Source of the DNA: Clostridiales bacterium COT073_COT-073
GTDB lineage: Bacteria > Bacillota > Clostridia > Lachnospirales > Vallitaleaceae
Assembly: GCA_003858485.1 (NCBI GenBank)
Contig: RQYD01000029.1
Span: forward strand, 1 to 37,377
Reading direction: 5' to 3'
DNA length: 37,377 nt
The notes below the pieces were generated by a model. It worked only from the letters and a program-made list of their open reading frames with translations, did not search any database and was not told where the DNA came from. Positions 16,343-24,049 of this stretch are shown in pieces. Made by a program: the position numbers and the translations under genes. Within the stretch, counting starts at the first letter, position 1; the number at the start of each line of letters is the position of its first letter.

Positions 16343-17308
16343 TCAGGCACTTTTTTCATCCAAATACTTATTAATTACAAATTGTTGTCCAATGTGGAAC
16401 AAAGTACCCACTAACCAATACAATCCAAGTCCGGCCGGCATACTGATGGTAAAGAATCCGGTAATAAAGGGCATGGTATACATCATTGTTTTATTGGTCT
16501 GAGCTGCCTGATCATTGCCTGAGGTATTGCCCATGGTTAACTTCGACATAAAGAATTGAGCGACCACATTCAGTACCGGGATTAATACACCAATACTGGC
16601 TAAATTAGGATTATCCGCCAAGTTAATACCTAACCAATAATAAATATGCTGAATATGCGAAATCGAATCGGCTAGCAAATCAGATAAAACCGGCATTTTC
16701 TCAAACAAAGAATTCCACTGTTCGCTGGTAAATTTACTAAATAATTCAATTAATTTGTTTTCGACTGCCGGATCAAAATCAGCCACAGACAAGGCTTTTA
16801 ATCCTTCGTTCATTTCCGTCAGGACAGCTCCTACTCCGGCCACTCCCGAAACTTTAGCGACAATGCCAACATAGATCTGTCTGACGCTGCCGATATAGGC
16901 AGGAATATTACGAAGCACATAAAATAGCGCCCAGATAATTGGTAATTGTACCAACATCGGCAAACATCCGCCAAATGGACTGGTTCCATTTTTTTGATAA
17001 AGCTGTGAAATTTCCATTTGCATTTTTTGCTGAGATTCCGGATCTTTTTTATTCTTATATTTATCCTGAATTTTTTTCATTTCCGGCTGCAATTTTTGCA
17101 TTTCCCGCATCGACTTTTGTTGTTTAAATGCTAATGGCAATAACAAAATTCGGGTAAAAATCGTAAACAGAATGATGGTCATACCAATCGATTCCAAACC
17201 AAATACATTTTTTAAAAAATTATAGATATATTCAATAATTACACCGAAAATTTGCGCAAGCTGACCAATAATCGGTGTCGTCGACTGAGTCAACGAAACT
17301 AAAAACAT
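16343..17308 (-). CDS. yidC: Membrane protein insertase YidC (Oxa1 family)
   Basis: 321 residues. The first hydrophobic segment is near residues 15-37, followed by the insertase core: TIILFTIFTRILLLPLAFKQQ with the conserved groove Arg, a Lys-rich cytoplasmic coiled hairpin (MREMQKLQPEMKKIQDKYKN) and FGGCLPMLVQLPIIWALFYVL. Two or three more membrane helices end in TMPFITGFFTISMPAGLGLYWLVGTLFHIGQQFVIN. About 85 residues between the second core helix and the later helices form a larger extracellular segment than in the shortest Bacillota homologues. It inserts membrane proteins with or without SecYEG. The start overlaps the yidD end by about 10 bp. Confidence 0.96.
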   Translation of the reverse strand: MFLVSLTQSTTPIIGQLAQIFGVIIEYIYNFLKNVFGLESIGMTIILFTIFTRILLLPLAFKQQKSMREMQKLQPEMKKIQDKYKNKKDPESQQKMQMEISQLYQKNGTSPFGGCLPMLVQLPIIWALFYVLRNIPAYIGSVRQIYVGIVAKVSGVAGVGAVLTEMNEGLKALSVADFDPAVENKLIELFSKFTSEQWNSLFEKMPVLSDLLADSISHIQHIYYWLGINLADNPNLASIGVLIPVLNVVAQFFMSKLTMGNTSGNDQAAQTNKTMMYTMPFITGFFTISMPAGLGLYWLVGTLFHIGQQFVINKYLDEKSA

Positions 17309-17538
17309 TTCTTTTCCTCCTTATCAGGTACCGGATCATAACCTCCTTTATGAAAAGGATGACAGGACAGCACCCGCCTGACTGACAAATAAGTTCCTTT
17401 CCAAAAACCGAATCTCCGATAAGCCTCCAGTGCGTAAGCTGAACAAGTCGGAACATAAATACAGGTTGGCGTCCTTTTTAACGGTGAAATATACTTGCGA
17501 TAAAACTCAACAAAAACGATGGCTAAACGTGTTAACAT
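17299..17538 (-). CDS. yidD: Membrane protein insertion efficiency factor YidD
   Basis: 79 residues, a normal YidD. It shows the family signature IVFVEFYRKYISPLKRTPTCIYVPTCSAYALEAYRRFG with conserved cysteines, and LSCHPFHKGGYDPVP near the end. An amphipathic peripheral membrane protein thought to help YidC-dependent insertion. It overlaps rnpA by 7 bp upstream and yidC by 10 bp downstream, so translation is probably coupled. Confidence 0.95.
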   Translation of the reverse strand: MLTRLAIVFVEFYRKYISPLKRTPTCIYVPTCSAYALEAYRRFGFWKGTYLSVRRVLSCHPFHKGGYDPVPDKEEKKCF

Positions 17539-17912
17539 TCACACCTCTGATCATTTTCCTCAGCATTTTGGATCATTTTTCTCAAATTGAGCAAATGCAG
17601 CAATGATGATTCTATTTCCCAATAATCTTTTCCTATGGCACCGGTTCGTACTATAATCACAATATCATAGCCACTTTTGATTTTCGATAGATTTAAACGA
17701 TATGCTTCTTTTACCAATCTCTTCAGTCTGTGTCTGACCACACTATTTCCTACTTTTTTACTGACAGAAATTCCTATTCGGTTTTCCAGCCCTTGATTTT
17801 TCATAAAATAACCAATCAACTGCCGGTTAGCACAAGAACAACTACTGCTGTACACCTTTTTAAACTCTTGATTTTTTTTCAGTGAATAAACCTTTTTCAC
17901 TGGCTTTTCCAT
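17532..17912 (-). CDS. rnpA: Ribonuclease P protein component
   Basis: 126 residues. Small basic protein that binds RNase P RNA and the 5' leader of pre-tRNA. Family features are YSLKKNQEFKKVY at the start and the RNR motif region NSVVRHRLKRLVKEAYR. Length matches the family (about 110-130); the Cys-rich tail (RCEC) is unusual but short. It follows rpmH after an internal hairpin terminator, which probably sets its lower expression relative to L34. Confidence 0.96.
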   Translation of the reverse strand: MEKPVKKVYSLKKNQEFKKVYSSSCSCANRQLIGYFMKNQGLENRIGISVSKKVGNSVVRHRLKRLVKEAYRLNLSKIKSGYDIVIIVRTGAIGKDYWEIESSLLHLLNLRKMIQNAEENDQRCEC

Positions 17913-17927
17913 CCAACTTCACTGCTT

Positions 17928-17950
17928 AAAAAAGACCACAAATGTGGTCC
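17928..17950 (-). terminator. Hairpin terminator/attenuator between rpmH and rnpA
   Basis: On the minus strand GGACCAC and GTGGTC pair across a 4-base loop and are followed by TTTTTT. It begins directly at the rpmH stop, 16 bases before the rnpA start, and probably reduces read-through. Confidence 0.8.
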
Positions 17951-18085
17951 TTACGCTGTGAGTTTTTTTCTTCCTTTTGCGCGTCTTCTGCTTAAGACAT
18001 TTCTGCCGTTCTTGGTACTCATTCTTTTTCTGAAACCATGTTCTACTTGTCTTTGACGCTTCTTCGGTTGATAAGTCATCTTCAT
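17951..18085 (-). CDS. rpmH: 50S ribosomal protein L34
   Basis: 44 residues, very basic. [13 protein letters not shown], then [20 protein letters not shown] and KGRKKLTA, matching bacterial L34 end to end. GAGGAGGTGGCCGCT precedes the ATG at 18085. It is the first gene of the minus-strand operon leaving the origin and has a strong promoter and a leader of about 130 bases. Confidence 0.98.
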   Translation of the reverse strand: MKMTYQPKKRQRQVEHGFRKRMSTKNGRNVLSRRRAKGRKKLTA

Positions 18086-18142
18086 AGCGGCCACCTCCTC
18101 TTTTCTATATTCTTATCTGCTTAGTTTAATAAAAACCAAGCC

Positions 18143-18175
18143 TTTCCTTTTTCAAAAATTCCCATCAAAAGGAAA
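18143..18175 (-). promoter_or_regulatory. Hairpin in the rpmH mRNA leader
   Basis: On the minus strand TTTCCTTTT pairs with AAAAGGAAA (9 bp), extended by AGC / GCT with a bulge. The sequence TGGTTTTTATT follows, so this could act as an attenuator of the L34 operon. Confidence 0.45.
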
Positions 18176-18221
18176 GCTGTAAGAGTTGTTCTTATTAGCT
18201 TTGAAAAAAAGCACTGCTTTT

Positions 18222-18250
18222 ATTATAATAAGGGATACTTACTTCGTCAA
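18222..18250 (-). promoter_or_regulatory. Sigma-A promoter of the rpmH operon
   Basis: On the minus strand TTGACG, exactly 17 bases, TATAAT. This is the best promoter in the window and lies about 130 bases before the rpmH start. Confidence 0.85.
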
Positions 18251-18289
18251 GTTATTTTTTATTTAATTTTCGGTTTTCCTAAACAAACA

Positions 18290-18331
18290 CAAGATATCTG
18301 AGTTTATAATACAAATAATTACTATATCTTG
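18290..18331. repeat. 8-bp inverted repeat in the rpmH-dnaA gap
   Basis: CAAGATAT at 18290-18297 and ATATCTTG at 18324-18331 flank an AT-rich stretch. No function is visible. Confidence 0.35.
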
Positions 18332-18448
18332 TTATTTTGATTGGATTATTACTTATTGGTAAAGAAAATAAAAAATATTCGATGTTTCGATTTTCTTGAA
18401 AGGCTGACACACATTTTATATATGAAGAAATTATTTTTAATCTTTTCT

Positions 18449-18630
18449 TTATCCACAGAATTTTACGATCATATATTCCTTTTTGTGGATAACCTGTGGA
18501 TAATCGGGATAATTTAAAAACCAAAATTTACTTGATTTTAGAATAAAATTCTTTGCATTAGTAAATTCTATCCACAATTTTACCTGTTTATAAAAAAAAA
18601 TTATCGTCAGTATCCGCAGACTTATCCACA
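18449..18630. other. oriC: oriC part 1: DnaA-box cluster upstream of dnaA
   Basis: DnaA boxes: TTATCCACA at 18449-18457 and 18622-18630 (plus), TGTGGATAA at 18484-18492 and 18495-18503 (minus strand boxes, 11 bp start to start), and CTATCCACA at 18568-18576 (8 of 9). The rest of the 18086-18791 gap is AT-rich and gene-free. It holds the rpmH promoter and leader on one side and the dnaA promoter on the other. DnaA bound here probably both organises the origin and autoregulates dnaA. Confidence 0.9.
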
Positions 18631-18706
18631 AAAAAAAGGATTGAAAACCAGCCTTTATTAGAGTATTATATTATTTATCTCTAAACATATTGCAAGAATA
18701 CCATTT

Positions 18707-18735
18707 TGTGTCAACCCTGTGAAACACCTATGGTT
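18707..18735 (+). promoter_or_regulatory. Candidate dnaA promoter
   Basis: TTGTGT, 17 bases, TATGGT. Only a moderate match, located about 57 bases upstream of the dnaA ATG and about 75 bases downstream of the last DnaA box. Confidence 0.35.
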
Positions 18736-18791
18736 TTATTGATTTATAAGCTTATTCAAAATTTAAAATACTAGTAAAAGGGGGCTTTCTC

Positions 18792-20144
18792 ATGGATAAC
18801 ACGGTAATCCAAAATTGGGAAAATGTGCAAAATGCATTAAAAACGGAATTTAATATCAAAAAACATATTTATGATGTGTTCTTATCGGAATTAGTGCCAT
18901 CCAATGTCAATGATAATGAAATTCAAATCGAACTGGAAAACACCGGTCATATTAGTTTTTTAGAAAAAAATTATTCCAAAATAATTGAAGTGGCAGTGGC
19001 CATGGTCACAAATAAAGTATATGATGTCCGTTTCATTTTAAAAACTAATAAGCCAAAACAGCCAATTATCAAGGAATCGGTTATATCTTCAGATTATGAT
19101 AATAATGAAGATATTTATCATTTAAATAAGCGCTATACTTTTGAAAATTTCGTGGTCGGCAGCAATAACAAATTAGCTAATGCTGCTGCTCTTGCTGTCG
19201 CTGAATTTCCATCCAGCAGCTATAATCCTTTTTTCATTTATGGTGGAGTGGGGCTTGGAAAAACTCATTTAATGCATGCCATCGCTCATTACATTTTAGA
19301 AAATCATAAGCATTTAAAAGTCCTTTATGTATCAAGTGAAACTTTTACAAATGAAATGATTCAATCCATTCGTTCTGATAAAAATGAAGAATTTCGCAAG
19401 AAATATCGGAATATCGATGTGCTTTTGGTTGATGATATTCAATTTATTTCCGGTAAAGAAAGTACTCAGGAGGAATTTTTCCATACCTTTAATACTTTAC
19501 ATGAAGCTAAAAAACAAATCATTATATCATCAGACCGACCGCCAAAGGATATTGAAACTTTAGAAGAAAGACTGCGCTCCCGTTTTTCCGGCGGTTTGAT
19601 TGTTGATGTTCAGCCACCGGATTTTGAAACCAGAATGGCCATCCTCAAAAATAAAACGGATTTTGATCTCTTAAATATTGATAATGAAGTATTAGAATAC
19701 ATTGCCAATAATGTGAAATCCAATATTCGTGAGCTGGAAGGTGCTGTCAATAAAATTATTGCCTTTAATAATTATAATCATAATCGCTCTGATCGGATTA
19801 CCATGGAAATTGCTGAAGAAGCTTTAAAAGACAGCATTATCAATTCCGGAGCAGTATTAATCAATCCAAATTCAATTTTAAATATTGTTGCTGAGCACTT
19901 CAGTATCAGCAATGCTGAAATATTAGGAAAAAAGCGTAGTAAGGAAATTGTTGAACCCAGACAAATTGTAATGTATCTTTGCCGGACCTTAACTGACTGC
20001 TCCTATCCGGAATTGGGTAAATTTTTTAATCGGGATCACTCAACCATCATCAGCGGTTATGAAAAAATCAAAGAGGAATTAAAAAGCAATAAAAACATGC
20101 AAAAAAATATTGATATATTAATGAAGAAAATCAATAACCGCTAA
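18792..20144 (+). CDS. dnaA: Chromosomal replication initiator DnaA
   Basis: 450 residues, standard length. Domain I (1-85) and a short linker are followed by the AAA+ domain with Walker A GGVGLGKTHL (151-160), Walker B VLLVDDIQF and the arginine-finger region RLRSRFSGG. Domain IV carries the DnaA signature YPELGKFFNRDHSTIISGYEKI, which binds DnaA boxes. AAAAGGGGGCTTTCTC precedes the ATG. The flanking DnaA boxes on both sides fit autoregulation and a bipartite origin. It is the first gene of the plus-strand arm. Confidence 0.99.
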   Translation: MDNTVIQNWENVQNALKTEFNIKKHIYDVFLSELVPSNVNDNEIQIELENTGHISFLEKNYSKIIEVAVAMVTNKVYDVRFILKTNKPKQPIIKESVISSDYDNNEDIYHLNKRYTFENFVVGSNNKLANAAALAVAEFPSSSYNPFFIYGGVGLGKTHLMHAIAHYILENHKHLKVLYVSSETFTNEMIQSIRSDKNEEFRKKYRNIDVLLVDDIQFISGKESTQEEFFHTFNTLHEAKKQIIISSDRPPKDIETLEERLRSRFSGGLIVDVQPPDFETRMAILKNKTDFDLLNIDNEVLEYIANNVKSNIRELEGAVNKIIAFNNYNHNRSDRITMEIAEEALKDSIINSGAVLINPNSILNIVAEHFSISNAEILGKKRSKEIVEPRQIVMYLCRTLTDCSYPELGKFFNRDHSTIISGYEKIKEELKSNKNMQKNIDILMKKINNR

Positions 20145-20215
20145 CATTTTTTATTCAGCTTGATCCCAATTAATGATATAGTTGTGATCATAACTGAGGA
20201 TAATTCCACAATTTT

Positions 20216-20440
20216 TGTGGATAATTTATTTATAACTAAAAAAATAATGTTAATAAACAAAATTTTAAAAAAATCATAATTGATTGATATGTGAATAAAA
20301 AAGAATAACTTTTTGATTTTTCAATAGACTTATCCCAAATCCAAAAATCTTTGCCGAATAGGATTTGCACCATTTATTCACATATTCACAGGCCCCTACT
20401 ACAACTCCGACGATAAATCATTATTTTATTTTATGTTTGG
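20216..20440. other. oriC: oriC part 2: DnaA boxes, GC step, DnaA-trio-like triplets and AT-rich unwinding tract
   Basis: In the dnaA-dnaN gap: TGTGGATAA at 20216-20224, TGTGAATAA at 20290-20298, then TTATTCACA at 20374-20382 directly abutting ATATTCACA at 20382-20390. GGCCC (20391-20395) follows, then triplets CTA CTA CAA starting at 20396, and an AT-rich run to about 20440. Tandem DnaA boxes, a GC-rich step and CTA-type triplets (the complement of the DnaA-trio) is the arrangement of the basal unwinding system known from Bacillus subtilis. Confidence 0.8.
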
Positions 20441-20492
20441 GGTTGTGGAGTTGGAAGTTGTTGACAAATACAAGGATTTTTTACCGCAGAGT

Positions 20493-20527
20493 GAAAGTTA
20501 TCAATCATGATATTTGCGATAACTTTC
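20493..20527 (+). promoter_or_regulatory. 10-bp inverted repeat in the dnaN leader
   Basis: GAAAGTTATC (20493-20502) and GATAACTTTC (20518-20527) are perfectly complementary across 15 bases. They lie just downstream of a TTGACA (20461-20466) and 35 bases before the dnaN ATG. No T-run follows, so it is not a terminator; it could be an operator or an mRNA hairpin. Confidence 0.5.
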
Positions 20528-20561
20528 CGGCTAAATCTTTAATCCAGGAAAGGAAAATATT

Positions 20562-21674
20562 ATGCAATTTCGTTGTGATAAAGATAAATTGGCAGAAGGT
20601 CTTAATACTGCACTAAAAGCAGTATCTTCACGTTCCACTTTGCCGATTTTACAATCTTTTTTACTAAAATCTGAAGATCAGACTATTAAATGTATTGGCA
20701 ATGATTTAGAAATAGGAATCGAAGCAACTGTACCGGCAGTAGTTGAAGAAAGCGGAATGATTGCGGTTAATGCCCGTATGTTTTTCGAAATTATACGGAA
20801 AATGCCGGATGGAGAAATTACTATTTCTTCTGAAACTTCAACTGTTAAAATTGCATCCGGTCGTTCGGAATTTAATATTAATGCAGAAGACAGTAAAGAA
20901 TTCATTATGTTGCCACAGGTTGAAAAAAATTCTCCCCTGGTGTTATCACAAAGTTTGTTAAAAAAGAAAATTTCACAGACCATTTTTTCTATTTCTTTAG
21001 ATGACAATCGCAAAGTTTTACAAGGAGAATTATTTGATATTATCGATGATCATTTAAATTTAGTGTCAATTGACGGTTATCGGATCAGTATCCAGACAAT
21101 GAAACTACAGGCCGAATATCCGGAGACCTCAGTGATCATTCCCGGAAAAACCTTATCGGAAGTACAAAAGATCTTATCAGCCGAAGAAGAAAAACTGGTA
21201 AATATTTATTTTACAGACAAACATGTCCTGTTTGAAATGGATCAAACCATCGTTGTCTCCCGAATTATTGAAGGAGCATTCCCAAAATATATGCAAATGT
21301 TTTCCGAAGATTTTAAAACCAGTGTGGAAATCAATCGCCATAAACTCCTTTATAGTATTGAAAGAGCTGCTTTATTAGCCAGAGAAAGCAAAAAAGCTCC
21401 GGTTAAACTGGAAATGAAAGATGGAAATTTGATGATTACTTCCAATACTGAATTGGGAACGGTTTATGAAGAATTGGAAATTTCACAAACCGGTGATAAT
21501 TTAGTGATTGCCTTTAATCCCAGATATTTAGTCGAAGCTCTTAAAGCAATAGAAGAAGAAGTGGTAAATCTTCGTTTTACAATTTCTTCCAATCCTTGTA
21601 TTATTCGGCCATCAATGAATGCTGATAGTCAGGAATATAAATACTTAATTTTGCCGATTCGCATGGTGAACTAA
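20562..21674 (+). CDS. dnaN: DNA polymerase III beta subunit (sliding clamp)
   Basis: 370 residues, the expected length for three clamp domains. N-terminal MQFRCDKDKLAEGLNTALKAVSSRSTLPIL and C-terminal EYKYLILPIRMVN (the typical YLILPIR end) are diagnostic. It forms a ring dimer that tethers polymerase to DNA. AGGAAAGGAAAATATT precedes the ATG. The next start codon (yaaA) directly follows the stop, so dnaN-yaaA-recF is an operon. Confidence 0.98.
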   Translation: MQFRCDKDKLAEGLNTALKAVSSRSTLPILQSFLLKSEDQTIKCIGNDLEIGIEATVPAVVEESGMIAVNARMFFEIIRKMPDGEITISSETSTVKIASGRSEFNINAEDSKEFIMLPQVEKNSPLVLSQSLLKKKISQTIFSISLDDNRKVLQGELFDIIDDHLNLVSIDGYRISIQTMKLQAEYPETSVIIPGKTLSEVQKILSAEEEKLVNIYFTDKHVLFEMDQTIVVSRIIEGAFPKYMQMFSEDFKTSVEINRHKLLYSIERAALLARESKKAPVKLEMKDGNLMITSNTELGTVYEELEISQTGDNLVIAFNPRYLVEALKAIEEEVVNLRFTISSNPCIIRPSMNADSQEYKYLILPIRMVN

Positions 21675-21911
21675 ATGAAGCAGGAATTTGAATTAAAAAC
21701 CGAATTTATTAAACTGGGGCAAATTTTAAAAGCAGCTGGTGTAGCCGATTCCGGTATGATGGCCAAACAGCTGATTGAACAGGGTTATGTCAGTGTAAAT
21801 GGTCAAACCGAAAACAGACGGGGACGGAAGATTTATCCAAATGACACAATTCATGTGAAATTGGAGGAAATGGAAGAAATTTATGTATCTGACGGAGTTG
21901 AAACTGAATGA
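21675..21911 (+). CDS. yaaA: S4-domain RNA-binding protein YaaA
   Basis: 78 residues. A single S4 domain (FIKLGQILKAAGVADSGMMAKQLIEQGYVSVNG, then RRGRKIYPNDTI), typical of the small YaaA protein between dnaN and recF in Bacillota. S4 domains bind structured RNA; in Bacillus subtilis this protein (also called RlbA) has been linked to ribosome biogenesis. The start abuts the dnaN stop (TAA ATG) and the end overlaps recF by 29 bp. Confidence 0.92.
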   Translation: MKQEFELKTEFIKLGQILKAAGVADSGMMAKQLIEQGYVSVNGQTENRRGRKIYPNDTIHVKLEEMEEIYVSDGVETE

Positions 21912-22980
21912 TTTTCGTAATTATGAAAATTTAGTTTTAAATTTTTCACCGGGAATTAATATTTTTTATGGCGAAAACGCACAGGGAAAAACTAATATTC
22001 TGGAAGCGGTTTATATGGCAGCTACCAGTAAATCGCATCGCACTAATTTTTATCGGGAAATGATTAAAAAGGGAGCGGAATTTGCGCATATTTCCTTAAA
22101 AATTAAAGGAGAATATACCGATAATCGAATTGATATTCATATCGGTCAAAATAAACGCAGTATTTTTGTTGGACAGGCGCCAATCCGGAAATTGGAGGAA
22201 TTATTAGGTAATCTTTACCTGGTTATGTTTTCACCGGAAGATTTGGAAATTGTCAAAGGTGGGCCGGCAATTCGCCGACGTTTTATTGATATTGAATTAA
22301 GCCAAATGGATCCTTATTATTATCATCAACTGCGGCGTTATCATCGACTATTGAAACAAAGAAATGCTTTGCTTAAGCAATCAGTCAAAAGCTATGTTGA
22401 TGAGTCGGAATTATCAGTTTGGGATGAGGAATTAGTCAGGAGCGGCAGTGAAGTCATTCGTTATCGGCGAAAATTTATTAAAGAATTAGGCGAAATTTAT
22501 CAACAAAAACATTATCAAATATCAGGAGGAAAAGAGGAAATCAGACTGGTTTATGAAAATAATATTGATGAAGATGTTTTTTATGATAAATTAACAGCCC
22601 GGATAAAAAAAGATTTGCAAATGGGCAGTACTTATTATGGTCCGCATAAAGATGATATTTTATTTTCATTAGATGATATGGATCTTCGCATTTATGGTTC
22701 GCAGGGACAATGCCGGACAGCTGCTTTATCTTTAAAATTATCAGAAATTGAAATGATCTGGCAAAATAAAAACACTGCACCGGTATTATTACTGGATGAT
22801 GTTTTATCAGAGCTGGATGATTCCAGACAACGCCAATTAATAGAAACTTTGAAAGAAATTCAAGTATTGATTACCTGTACCGGAGTCGAGGATTTCTTAC
22901 GTCAGAATTTACAGGCCGATGCTTTGTTTCGGGTGGAAAATGGACAGGTTTTTAAAGAAGGAGAAAAGTTTAACGCCTAA
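21883..22980 (+). CDS. recF: DNA replication and repair protein RecF
   Basis: 365 residues. An SMC-like ABC ATPase with Walker A YGENAQGKTN (29-38), signature motif YGSQGQCRTAALSLKLSE and Walker B VLLLDDVLSELD. It loads RecA at gapped DNA with RecO and RecR. TGGAGGAAATGGAAG lies upstream of the ATG, inside the 3' end of yaaA, so the two genes overlap by 29 bp in different frames. Confidence 0.97.
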   Translation: MYLTELKLNDFRNYENLVLNFSPGINIFYGENAQGKTNILEAVYMAATSKSHRTNFYREMIKKGAEFAHISLKIKGEYTDNRIDIHIGQNKRSIFVGQAPIRKLEELLGNLYLVMFSPEDLEIVKGGPAIRRRFIDIELSQMDPYYYHQLRRYHRLLKQRNALLKQSVKSYVDESELSVWDEELVRSGSEVIRYRRKFIKELGEIYQQKHYQISGGKEEIRLVYENNIDEDVFYDKLTARIKKDLQMGSTYYGPHKDDILFSLDDMDLRIYGSQGQCRTAALSLKLSEIEMIWQNKNTAPVLLLDDVLSELDDSRQRQLIETLKEIQVLITCTGVEDFLRQNLQADALFRVENGQVFKEGEKFNA

Positions 22981-23000
22981 AAAGGACTGTTCCAAGGAAC

Positions 23001-23017
23001 GTGGGAAAGTTGAGTAA
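23001..23017 (+). repeat. Copy 1 of a dispersed 17-mer (family D)
   Basis: GTGGGAAAGTTGAGTAA, preceded by a small hairpin (GTTCC AA GGAAC). It lies between recF and the J-domain gene. An identical copy is at 30510-30526 and a near copy at 29031-29046. Confidence 0.7.
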
Positions 23018-23040
23018 TTAAGATATACAAGGAGAAATTA

Positions 23041-23592
23041 GTGGAGAAAAAGTGTTTGCAAATTTTGGGTTTTACTCAAAGACCAACTGAAAAGGAATTA
23101 AAAAAGGCATACAAAACTTTAATTAAACAGCATCATCCGGATGTAACCGGTGGAGAAACCAGTCAGACATATATTGAGATTGATACCGCCTATAAGTATT
23201 TAACCGGAAAGATTACTTATCGCGAAGCCGCCGCTATTTTATATCCGCAAGTGAAAGAAACAACTCAAAATCGCAGTCAAGGCGGTTATTCTCAAAATAT
23301 GGGCGGCTTTAGCCAGGAAGATTTTGAAAATATATTTGGTAAAAATTTTGCCGGTGGATTTTATACATATTCTTCGGATTCGGATGAATATGATGAAGAT
23401 GGCTATTACCGGCAAAAATATTATACTTATGATTTTAGCTGGCTGAAGTGGGTGCCACTGATCCTGCTATTGTTATTTGTTATTTTTATGGTCATATTTT
23501 TTAAATTTGTGTCATTTTTATTTACTCCGGCCGGATTGGTTTTATTGGCAATTTATTTATTGTGGCGGGTGTTTTTTAAAAATAAAAGGTAA
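23041..23592 (+). CDS. Membrane-anchored J-domain protein
   Basis: 183 residues from a GTG start preceded by AAGGAGAAATTA. An N-terminal J domain (CLQILGFTQRPTEKELKKAYKTLIKQ) has the HPD signature at 32-34, so it should stimulate a DnaK-type Hsp70. A Gly/Ser/Tyr-rich linker (about 75-125) comes next. Two transmembrane helices follow (about 137-158 and 160-178) with a basic end. No Gly/Phe or zinc domain of true DnaJ is present, so it is a class C (specialised) J protein held at the membrane. Its client is unknown. It closes the dnaA-recF gene run and is followed by the repeat cluster at 23.6-23.9 kb. Confidence 0.85.
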   Translation: MEKKCLQILGFTQRPTEKELKKAYKTLIKQHHPDVTGGETSQTYIEIDTAYKYLTGKITYREAAAILYPQVKETTQNRSQGGYSQNMGGFSQEDFENIFGKNFAGGFYTYSSDSDEYDEDGYYRQKYYTYDFSWLKWVPLILLLLFVIFMVIFFKFVSFLFTPAGLVLLAIYLLWRVFFKNKR

Positions 23593-23595
23593 AAA

Positions 23596-23637
23596 CCGGA
23601 AAAAGTAAATGCCTGCTACGCAGTCGCATTCATTTTT
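23596..23637 (-). repeat. Nested-palindrome repeat, module A, copy A1
   Basis: Inner hairpin CTGC TAC GCAG (on the minus strand C(GTA)G). Its outer arms do not pair well: the left arm resembles that of copy A3 and the right arm that of A2, as if it were a recombinant. Confidence 0.75.
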
Positions 23638-23661
23638 GGAGAGTAAGAAAATTTTAGTAAA

Positions 23662-23716
23662 AGCAACAGAGCTGCCGCTAACGCGTCAGACGTGCTTCGC
23701 ACTTCCCTCTGTTGCT
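23662..23716 (-). repeat. Three-way-junction repeat, module B, copy B1
   Basis: 10-bp outer stem AGCAACAGAG / CTCTGTTGCT. Read on the minus strand, the inside is GGAA, hairpin GTGC(GAA)GCAC, GTCTGA, hairpin CGC(GTTA)GCG, GCAG. The core and stem are identical to copy B2. Confidence 0.85.
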
Positions 23717-23720
23717 ATCA

Positions 23721-23763
23721 CGCCGGAAAATGAATATACCTGCTATGCAGGTGCATTCATTTT
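23721..23763 (-). repeat. Nested-palindrome repeat, module A, copy A2
   Basis: Outer 9-bp stem AAAATGAAT / ATTCATTTT, inner stem CCTGC TAT GCAGG, with CCGGCG at its minus-strand 3' side. Confidence 0.8.
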
Positions 23764-23785
23764 AGAAAATAAAAAAATTTAGTAA

Positions 23786-23844
23786 ATAGCAACAGAGCTG
23801 CCGCTAACGCGTCAGACGTGCTTCGCACTTCCCTCTGTTGCTAT
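23786..23844 (-). repeat. Three-way-junction repeat, module B, copy B2
   Basis: Same sequence as B1 with the outer stem extended to 12 bp (ATAG on the left arm, CTAT on the right). It begins 126 bp after B1. Confidence 0.85.
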
Positions 23845-23845
23845 T

Positions 23846-23891
23846 GCGCCGGAAAAAGTAAATGCCTGCTACGCAGTCGCTTCCTTTTTCC
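23846..23891 (-). repeat. Nested-palindrome repeat, module A, copy A3
   Basis: Inner hairpin CTGC TAC GCAG, outer stem GGAAAAAG / CTTTTTCC. The outer stem sequence differs from A2 on both arms, so pairing is kept. Confidence 0.8.
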
Positions 23892-23948
23892 TTATGCGCA
23901 ATATATTACAATCATATTACAAATGGACCTGGATTCTTTTGGGCGGAG

Positions 23949-23977
23949 AAAGGGCTTTATTTTAAGGCCTTTTTTTC
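23949..23977 (+). terminator. Terminator after the J-domain gene and repeat cluster
   Basis: AAAGG and CTT pair with AAG and CCTTT around one G/G mismatch, followed by T7. It would end transcription from the dnaA arm before gyrB. Confidence 0.65.
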
Positions 23978-24020
23978 TGTTTAAGGGAGGGATGGATTTA
24001 TGGTCAGAGGGGCAGAAAAT

Positions 24021-24049
24021 TTGCTTTTTTACCAAAAAAAGTTTATAAT
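24021..24049 (+). promoter_or_regulatory. Promoter of gyrB-gyrA
   Basis: TTGCTT, 17 bases, TATAAT. It predicts a leader of about 310 bases before the gyrB ATG, which contains the structured repeat at 24234-24337. Confidence 0.6.

Noticed and set aside
18715-18730. GTGAAACACC as a third parS site
   Set aside because: Only a half-site match; the palindrome is not completed.
20365-20616. 83-codon plus-strand frame in the dnaA-dnaN gap
   Set aside because: Covers DnaA boxes and the unwinding tract and overlaps dnaN out of frame.
23596-23891. Alternating repeats resembling a CRISPR array
   Set aside because: Only two or three units, each internally palindromic and alternating with a second palindromic module. 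There are no uniform spacers and no cas genes, so this is a modular repeat cluster.
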